64,000 nucleotides of DNA from positions 248,001-312,000 of the forward strand of contig NZ_JADLQQ010000007.1 in the NCBI RefSeq assembly GCF_015477765.1, read 5' to 3'. Of this stretch, positions 59,071 to 64,000 are shown piece by piece. How positions within the stretch are numbered: position 1 is the stretch's first letter; each line of letters starts with the position of its first letter. Source of the DNA: Nocardia transvalensis (GTDB lineage: Bacteria > Actinomycetota > Actinomycetes > Mycobacteriales > Mycobacteriaceae). The notes beneath the pieces are model-generated. The model was given only the letters and a program-made list of their open reading frames with translations, did no database searches and had not been told where the DNA came from. The position numbers were made by a program, and so were the translations under genes.

Positions 59071-59910
59071 ATGAGCGGATTGCTCGAAGGCAAGACCGTA
59101 CTCATCACCGGCATCATCACCGACTCCTCCATCGCGTTCCACGCGGCCAAGGTCGCGCAGGAGCAGGGCGGAAAGGTGATCATCACCGGCATCCCGGAGC
59201 GGCTGCGACTGATCGACCGCATCGCCAAGCGGCTGCCGCAGGAGATCCCGCCCGCCATCGCGCTCGACGTCACCAGCGAGGACGATCTGGCGGCGCTGCC
59301 GGACAAGGTGCGGGAGCTGGCCCCCGAGGGCGTCGACGGTGTGCTGCACTCGATCGCGTTCGCCCCGCGCACCCTGATGGGTCCCGAAGCCAAGCCGTTC
59401 CTCGACGGCCCGGGCCCGGATGCGGCCAAGGCGTTCGAGATCTCCGCGTGGAGCTATGCGTCGCTGGCGCGCGCGGTGCTGCCGGTGATGAACGAGGGCG
59501 GCTCCATCGTCGGCATGGACTTCGATCCGCGCACCGCGATGCCGTACTACAACTGGATGGGTGTGGCCAAGGCCGCGCTGGAGTCGGTGAACCGCTACGT
59601 CGCGCGAGAGGTGGGGGAGGCCAAGCGGATTCGCTCCAACCTGATCGCCGCCGGTCCGATCAAGACCCTCGCCGCCAAGGCCATCGCGGGCACCGCCACC
59701 GATGACGCCAAGCAGCTGAGCATGCTCAACACCTACTGGGACGGCGCGTCGCCGATCGGCTGGGACGTCGACGACCCGACCGTGGTGGCCAAGTCCATCG
59801 TGACCCTGCTGTCGGACTGGCTGCCCGGCACCACCGGTTCGATCATCTACGTGGACGGCGGCGCGAGCCACAACACCTGGCTGCCCACAGACGGTTTCCC
59901 CACCAACTGA
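59071..59910 (+). CDS. inhA: Enoyl-[acyl-carrier-protein] reductase InhA (NADH)
   Basis: A 279-residue InhA: G-I-I-T-D-S20-I21-A-F in the NADH loop, H-S94-I-A-F, G-M-D-F-D-P (149-153) and the catalytic Tyr160/Lys167 in Y-N-W-M-G-V-A-K. The residues that contact NADH and the isoniazid adduct in M. tuberculosis (I21, S94) are conserved; G96 is Ala here. Reduces trans-2-enoyl-AcpM in FAS-II. AGGAG lies 13 nt before the ATG. It is about ten residues longer than the M. tuberculosis protein (269), mainly at the C-terminus. Confidence 0.96.
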   Translation: MSGLLEGKTVLITGIITDSSIAFHAAKVAQEQGGKVIITGIPERLRLIDRIAKRLPQEIPPAIALDVTSEDDLAALPDKVRELAPEGVDGVLHSIAFAPRTLMGPEAKPFLDGPGPDAAKAFEISAWSYASLARAVLPVMNEGGSIVGMDFDPRTAMPYYNWMGVAKAALESVNRYVAREVGEAKRIRSNLIAAGPIKTLAAKAIAGTATDDAKQLSMLNTYWDGASPIGWDVDDPTVVAKSIVTLLSDWLPGTTGSIIYVDGGASHNTWLPTDGFPTN

Positions 59911-59926
59911 GAGGGAGTTCGAGGCT

Positions 59927-60979
59927 GTGACCGGGCCCGTCGACGCGCTGCTGCTGCTGTCCTTCGGCGGCCCCGAACGCCCCGAGGACGTGATGCCGTT
60001 CCTGGAGAACGTCACTCGCGGGCGGGGCGTGCCGCCGGAGCGGTTGGCCGAGGTCGCCGAGCACTACCTGCATTTCGGGGGAGTGTCGCCGATCAATGCG
60101 CTCAACCGCGACATCATCAAGGCGGTCGAGGCCGAATTCGCCGCGCACGGCGTCGATCTGCCGGTGTATTTCGGCAACCGCAACTGGCATCCGATGGTCG
60201 AGGACACCGTGGAGCGGATGCGTGCCGACGGAATCGGTGCGGCGCTGGTGTTCCCGACCTCGGCGTGGGGCGGGTATTCGGGCTGTCGCCAGTACGACGA
60301 GGACATCGCGCGGGCCCGCGCCGCGGTGGGGGAGGGTGCGCCCACCCTGGTGAAGCTGCGGCAGTATTTCGATCATCCACTGCTGATCGAGGCGTTCGCG
60401 GATGCGATTCGCGCTGCGCGAGAACACCTTCCGGCCGATCGACGCGAGTGCGCGCGGCTGGTGTTCACGGCGCATTCCATTCCGGTGTCGGCGGATCTGG
60501 CCGCCGGGCCCCCGGCCGACGGCGGCCGCCTCTACAGCCGCCAGGTCGCCGATGCGGCCCGATTGTGCGCGGCGGCAAGCGGATTCGGCGATTACGACGT
60601 CGTCTGGCAGTCGCGGTCGGGCCCGCCACAGGTGCCGTGGCTGGAACCCGACATCGTCGACCACCTGGAGGCGCTGTCCGGCCAGGGCGTCGACGCGGTG
60701 GTGGTGTGCCCGGTCGGATTCGTCTCCGATCACCTCGAGGTCATCTGGGATCTGGACAACGAGGCGAAGGATAAGGCCGCGGAGCTGGGCATGGCCTTCG
60801 CACGAGCCGCCACGCCCGGGCCGGATCCGCGGTTCGCGCAATTGGTCGCCGAACTGGTGGCCGAACATCTCGGCGATGCCGAACCCCGGCGGCTGGGCTC
60901 GGTGCCCGGTTACGGCTGCACCGTCGACGGTGCGCCGTGCATCGTCGGATGTTGCGAATCGCCGCGCCGCGGAAGGTAA
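59927..60979 (+). CDS. hemH: Ferrochelatase HemH (coproporphyrin ferrochelatase, CpfC type)
   Basis: A 350-residue ferrochelatase: L-L-L-S-F-G-G-P-E at the start, Y-F-G-N-R-N-W, C120 in S-G-C-R-Q-Y, T-A-H-S-I-P (metal-binding His) and G-F-V-S-D-H-L-E. The end has C331, C338, C342 and C343 (G-C-T-V-D-G-A-P-C...G-C-C), the ligands of the [2Fe-2S] cluster found in actinobacterial ferrochelatases together with C120. In this phylum it inserts iron into coproporphyrin III. GTG 59927; 16 bp after inhA, same order as inhA-hemZ of M. tuberculosis. Confidence 0.95.
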   Translation: MTGPVDALLLLSFGGPERPEDVMPFLENVTRGRGVPPERLAEVAEHYLHFGGVSPINALNRDIIKAVEAEFAAHGVDLPVYFGNRNWHPMVEDTVERMRADGIGAALVFPTSAWGGYSGCRQYDEDIARARAAVGEGAPTLVKLRQYFDHPLLIEAFADAIRAAREHLPADRRECARLVFTAHSIPVSADLAAGPPADGGRLYSRQVADAARLCAAASGFGDYDVVWQSRSGPPQVPWLEPDIVDHLEALSGQGVDAVVVCPVGFVSDHLEVIWDLDNEAKDKAAELGMAFARAATPGPDPRFAQLVAELVAEHLGDAEPRRLGSVPGYGCTVDGAPCIVGCCESPRRGR

Positions 60980-60980
60980 T

Positions 60981-62405
60981 TCAGGGCCGTCGGCCGTGGG
61001 CGCCCTCATGCCGGTGACGCCAGAACGGCAGATGCGAGGGCCCGTGATGCGGCCGGTGCTCGGTGCGGTGGCGTTCCCGGCGTGGGGATGGCGCGTCGGG
61101 CTGCGGGTCGGAAGGCGCGTCGGCCTCCGGCCCGCTCGGCGCGTCGGCCGGACCGGACGTGTCGGGTGGGATGTCGGAGGAGACGGGACCGCCGGGACTC
61201 GCCGCATCCGCCTGCTGAGGCTGTGGCGCGGGCGGCTGGGCCTCCGCCGCCGGCGGCGGATTCGGCTGCGCGGCGGCCTTCAGCAGATGGTCGTCGGTTT
61301 GGGCTCGCGGTTGCCGAGGGGCGTTCTGCGGTGCGACCACGGCCTGCGGCGGTGGCGTCTTCGGGGAACCCGGCTCCATGAACAGCGTCCCCGCGGACAC
61401 CGCCACGACGGACAGCGCGGCGGCCCCGGCCAGCACCAGCGGCCGACGACCCGGACGCGCGGTCTCGACCACGCGCGCGTCGTGGGTCCGGGCCGCCCGT
61501 GCGGCGGCTCCGACGGCGATACAGTGCCCCGGATCGGCGGAAGTGACCACGGGGCGCCCGAGTTCGGCCAGGACACCGGCGACTTCCGACCCTCGAGAAG
61601 CGCCGCCCACCACCAGAATTCGATCGATCTCGCCGATGCTCGTCAATGCCGATCGTAGACATTCGTCGACTACCCGGAACGAGTAGCGCACGTGTGCGGC
61701 CCGCAGCTCGTCGCAGTCGGTGAGCTCGGAAGCCGGTCGCCCGTCGTCGGACAGCGCGACCTTCTCGGCAATCCACGCGCCGAGTGGCTCGCCGCCGAAA
61801 TCGTAGGACCGCAGGGGTGTTCCGACGATCGTCGGCTGCTCCGGGCCGACGCGCACCAGCGTGACGTCCAGGGAGGTCGCGCCGAGATCGTAGACGAGCA
61901 CGAGCCCCGGATCCGGCGCACCGTGTTCGTGCGCAAGCCATTCCACGGCGGCGACCGGTTCGGGCACCAGGAGCACCGACCGGGTGACCGACAGTTCCAG
62001 CGCCTGCCGCAGCAGCTCCACCTGTTTGTCGGAGTAGCCGGCGGGGTAGGTGACGGCGACATCCGCGGCGGGACTGACCGGATCCAGGAGGTTGCACACG
62101 ACCGAGGCGATCATCATCGTCGGTGACCAGACCCGACCCGCGACCGTCACCGTCTCCGGCTGCCGGGCCAGATCCGCGAAATCGGTGATCACGGTACCGA
62201 GGGCATGGTCGGCCTCGGCCGCGGTGGCTCCGGACGGGTCGATCGTCACGGCGGTCTTGCGGCTCGATACGGAGGTCCGACCGGCGCCGGTGATCGACGC
62301 CGACACGGTATTGATCGCACCGACGCTGATACCCACGCCGGCGACCGCCGTCCTGCTGCTCCGGCGCGGCCGGTGCCCGCCGAGTGGACCGTTCACAACA
62401 ACCAT
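60981..62405 (-). CDS. Hsp70-like (actin-ATPase-fold) membrane protein with disordered C-terminal tail
   Basis: A 474-residue protein. Residues about 20-310 form an Hsp70-type nucleotide-binding domain: V-Y-D-L-G-A-T-S-L-D (phosphate 2), V-P-E-P-V-A-A-V, V-V-G-G-A-S-R. One membrane helix follows (about 324-342), then 130 residues rich in Pro, Ala, Asp and Gln, ending in an Arg/His-rich stretch (R-H-R-H-E-G-A-H-G-R-R-P). There is no peptide-binding domain. Actinobacterial Hsp70-like membrane proteins of this type are little studied. GAGGGAG precedes ATG 62405. Its stop is 2 bp from the end of the convergent hemH. Confidence 0.8.
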   Translation of the reverse strand: MVVVNGPLGGHRPRRSSRTAVAGVGISVGAINTVSASITGAGRTSVSSRKTAVTIDPSGATAAEADHALGTVITDFADLARQPETVTVAGRVWSPTMMIASVVCNLLDPVSPAADVAVTYPAGYSDKQVELLRQALELSVTRSVLLVPEPVAAVEWLAHEHGAPDPGLVLVYDLGATSLDVTLVRVGPEQPTIVGTPLRSYDFGGEPLGAWIAEKVALSDDGRPASELTDCDELRAAHVRYSFRVVDECLRSALTSIGEIDRILVVGGASRGSEVAGVLAELGRPVVTSADPGHCIAVGAAARAARTHDARVVETARPGRRPLVLAGAAALSVVAVSAGTLFMEPGSPKTPPPQAVVAPQNAPRQPRAQTDDHLLKAAAQPNPPPAAEAQPPAPQPQQADAASPGGPVSSDIPPDTSGPADAPSGPEADAPSDPQPDAPSPRRERHRTEHRPHHGPSHLPFWRHRHEGAHGRRP

Positions 62406-62586
62406 GGGGACTCCCTCGAATCGAGGTACGCCGATCAACTGGTCATACGATCGTTTGCTGAACGGTAGCTGAAGTTGGAACGGTATCGCCAGGGCAGTGT
62501 TGCGTGAATCATGTTCGACCTTCAACCGAGGCGTCCGGCATCCGCGCCGTGGTCGGTTCCCGAAATGAGGCGATACGCTGGCCCCG

Positions 62587-63213
62587 GTGAACGATGCCTC
62601 GCCCACGCCGTCACGGCTGACCGCCGTGCTCGACTGGTTGTTCGAACCGCCACGGCCTGCGCTCACCGCCACGGTCTTCCTGATCACCACCGCGACAGGG
62701 GTTGCGCAGCTGGCATATCCGGCGTTGTTCGACCACGTGCGGCGCGACCCGAGCCGCATCGATGCCGGGCAGTGGTGGCGGCTGCTCACCGCGATGTTCT
62801 TCCAGGACGGGTGGGCGGCCGGGTTGATCTTCAATCTGATGATCCTGCTCGTGTTCGGAGCGATCGCCGAACGAGTCCTCGGCCGCGCCCGGTGGCTGCT
62901 GATGTACTTCGGCTGCGGCCTGTTCGGCCAGGCGATGAGCTATTTGTGGCTGCACTCCACCGGTGCGGGCAATTCGATGTGCGTCGCCGGTCTCGTCGGC
63001 GCGCTCACCCTCACCGCACTACGCGCCCCGGACCGCTTCGGGCCGCGCAGGCCGGGCAAGCCCCTCCTCTATGCGGTCCCCGTCCTGGCCGTGGTCGACA
63101 CTGTTCTCCGAGACAACCACGGACTGCCCGTCCTGCTGGGCATGGCGCTGGGCCTGCTGTTGCTGCCGGATCGGTCAGGAATCGAGAAGCCCGGCACCGG
63201 GGACCACGCTTAG
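62587..63213 (+). CDS. Rhomboid-family intramembrane protein
   Basis: A 208-residue, six-helix membrane protein: W-W-R-L-L-T-A-M-F near residue 63, N83 in helix 2, E95 with R100-x-R102-W, a helix with G-N-S130-M-C-V-A-G where rhomboids have G-x-S-G, and H178 in the last helix. The Ser/His dyad is present, but Met replaces the Gly after the nucleophilic Ser, so activity is uncertain. GTG 62587 lies 7 nt after TACGCT, suggesting a leaderless mRNA. In mycobacteria a membrane protein with similar layout occurs near this locus. Confidence 0.75.
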   Translation: MNDASPTPSRLTAVLDWLFEPPRPALTATVFLITTATGVAQLAYPALFDHVRRDPSRIDAGQWWRLLTAMFFQDGWAAGLIFNLMILLVFGAIAERVLGRARWLLMYFGCGLFGQAMSYLWLHSTGAGNSMCVAGLVGALTLTALRAPDRFGPRRPGKPLLYAVPVLAVVDTVLRDNHGLPVLLGMALGLLLLPDRSGIEKPGTGDHA

Positions 63214-63223
63214 CGTGATGGCC

Positions 63224-63634
63224 ATGGATATCAGCATTCACGCGAGCTTCCTCCCGCACAACGATCCGAAGGCCGCGATCGCCTTCTACCGCGACGTAGT
63301 CGGCTTCGAGGTGCGCAACGACGTCGGATACAACGGGATGCACTGGATCACGGTCGGCCCGGCCGACCAGCCCGAAACGTCGATCGTCCTGTACCCGCCG
63401 GAGGCCAGCCCCGGCCTGACCGACGACGAGCGCCGCACCATCACCGAGATGATGGCCAAGGGCACCTACGCCAGCATCGTCTTGGCCACCAAGGATGTCG
63501 ACGGCGTCTTCGAGCGCCTGCAGGCCCGCGACGCCGAGGTCGTCCAGGAGCCGACCGACCAGCCCTACGGGGTCCGCGACTGCGCCTTCCGCGACCCCGC
63601 GGGCAATATGCTCCGCATCCAGGAACTGCGCTGA
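63224..63634 (+). CDS. VOC (glyoxalase/bleomycin-resistance-like) superfamily protein
   Basis: A 136-residue vicinal-oxygen-chelate protein: H-A-S-F-L-P with D-P-K-A-A-I-A-F-Y-R-D-V-V-G-F-E-V (residues 6-30), then A-S-I-V-L-A-T-K-D-V-D and Y-G-V-R-D-C-A-F-R-D-P-A-G-N-M-L-R-I. Members include metal-dependent lyases and drug-binding proteins. In-frame ATGs at 63218 and 63224 are both possible; either is within 10 bp of the rhomboid stop, so the two genes are probably co-transcribed. Function unknown. Confidence 0.85.
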   Translation: MDISIHASFLPHNDPKAAIAFYRDVVGFEVRNDVGYNGMHWITVGPADQPETSIVLYPPEASPGLTDDERRTITEMMAKGTYASIVLATKDVDGVFERLQARDAEVVQEPTDQPYGVRDCAFRDPAGNMLRIQELR

Positions 63635-63680
63635 CGCCGATGAGGACCGCCGGGAGTGCCGACGGCCCTCGGCGTCCGGG

Positions 63681-64000
63681 CTATGCGTGGATGGCCTGAT
63701 CCAGCAAGGTCCGGTGGCGGATCATCCAGGCCGCGGCGCGGGCCCGCCACGCCAGTGACCACAGCGGTGTGGGGTCGGTCGAATCCGGAGTGATCCCGGC
63801 TTGCGTCGCTTCGGCGGCGCAGTCGCGGATCGCGACCTCGATCATCCGGGTGACCAGTCCCTCTCGATCGGCTGCGGGTAGTTCGTAGCCGTCGAGGAAC
63901 AACCGCAGGTGACGGGCCCGGGTGGGCGCATCGGGCAGTTCGTTGCGGGCGGCGACATCGTCGTCGTGCAACTGGGCGTGCCACCAGGCCGCCGTCGCGA
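63681..64000 (-). CDS. APH/choline-kinase-like phosphotransferase, C-terminal part (cut by window edge)
   Basis: The frame runs in from the right edge without a start and ends at 63681. Its readable part (about 105 residues) has W-W-H-A-Q-L-H-D-D-D-V-A-A-R, H-L-R-L-F-L-D-G-Y, M-I-E-V-A-I-R-D-C-A-A-E-A and W-S-L-A-W-R-A-R-A-A, matching the C-terminal lobe of actinobacterial aminoglycoside-phosphotransferase-family proteins. The catalytic H-G-D and D-W motifs must lie outside the window. Most homologues are not proven antibiotic-modifying enzymes. Confidence 0.7.
   Translation of the reverse strand, partial: ATAAWWHAQLHDDDVAARNELPDAPTRARHLRLFLDGYELPAADREGLVTRMIEVAIRDCAAEATQAGITPDSTDPTPLWSLAWRARAAAWMIRHRTLLDQAIHA

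Overview
The window looks like chromosomal DNA of a mycolic-acid actinomycete (order Mycobacteriales), most probably a Nocardia. The DNA is GC-rich throughout. The right half carries the block acnR-acn-(Rv1476-like)-ripA-...-moxR1-DUF58-VWA-fabG1-inhA-hemH in the order known from Mycobacterium tuberculosis Rv1474c-Rv1485, with the ABC-F gene (Rv1473-like) and small HTH gene (Rv1473A-like) a little upstream. A cutinase, a PapA5-like acyltransferase and a chromosomal LysB-like hydrolase fit the same group.

Region 1 (about 1-22,070) is a compact catabolic island. On the minus strand from 3842 lie a tandem nitrilase-fold hydrolase, a protein I recognise as a red chlorophyll catabolite reductase (RCCR) homologue, an alpha/beta hydrolase and a Rieske oxygenase cut by the window edge. 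Divergently come an MFS-like transporter, two membrane-anchored neocarzinostatin-fold proteins and a Dabb protein. A five-gene minus-strand operon (flavin reductase, acyl-CoA-dehydrogenase-fold flavoprotein, aldehyde dehydrogenase, FAD monooxygenase, aldehyde dehydrogenase) has four successive 4-bp ATGA overlaps. Then come an IclR regulator, two CaiB-type CoA transferases, an isochorismatase-fold amidase, an HMG-CoA-lyase-type lyase, an MmgE/PrpD protein, a kynurenine-formamidase-type cyclase and a hydantoinase/imidase. Six copies of one operator (GTTTC-N7-GAAAC, one with a single mismatch) sit in front of the main transcription units and in front of the iclR gene, so the island reads as one regulon. 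My working hypothesis is oxidative opening of a (tetra)pyrrole or other N-heterocyclic pigment, followed by cyclic-imide hydrolysis, CoA activation and aldol-type cleavage. The substrate is inference.

Region 2 (about 22,050-34,300) is mixed: a KhtTU-like cation/proton antiporter with its regulator, an M23-type protein lacking one zinc ligand, an F420/FMN luciferase-like oxidoreductase, a large cutinase-family protein with a Ser/Thr-rich tail, a sigma-factor remnant, an XRE/MmyB-like regulator with a divergent membrane protein, an ARMT1-like protein, a PP2C phosphatase, a lycopene cyclase, a membrane-anchored protein and an SDR.

Region 3 (about 34,400-46,650) starts with the ABC-F ATPase and two secreted low-complexity proteins, one a CAP-domain protein with long Gly/Lys/Pro/Ser and Trp/Asp repeats. 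It continues with a small HTH protein, a 28-bp intergenic tandem repeat, and a cupin/MarR pair sharing a doubled operator. Next come a TgmB-like ATP-grasp enzyme directly downstream of a candidate graspetide-precursor gene, a thioesterase, a PadR/hydrolase pair around a long palindrome, a secreted amidohydrolase and a LysB-like hydrolase.

Region 4 (about 46,650-64,000) is the conserved cell-envelope and central-metabolism block. AcnR and aconitase come first, then the cell-separation endopeptidase RipA and the MoxR1/DUF58/VWA module, then the mycolate FAS-II pair FabG1-InhA, then ferrochelatase. The expected second NlpC/P60 gene (ripB) is missing. Its place is taken by a PapA5-like gene and a sequence resembling the right end / guide-RNA end of an IS200/IS605-type element without tnpB. 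The window ends with an Hsp70-like membrane protein, a rhomboid, a VOC protein and the 3' part of an APH-type phosphotransferase. No tRNA, rRNA or CRISPR array was seen.
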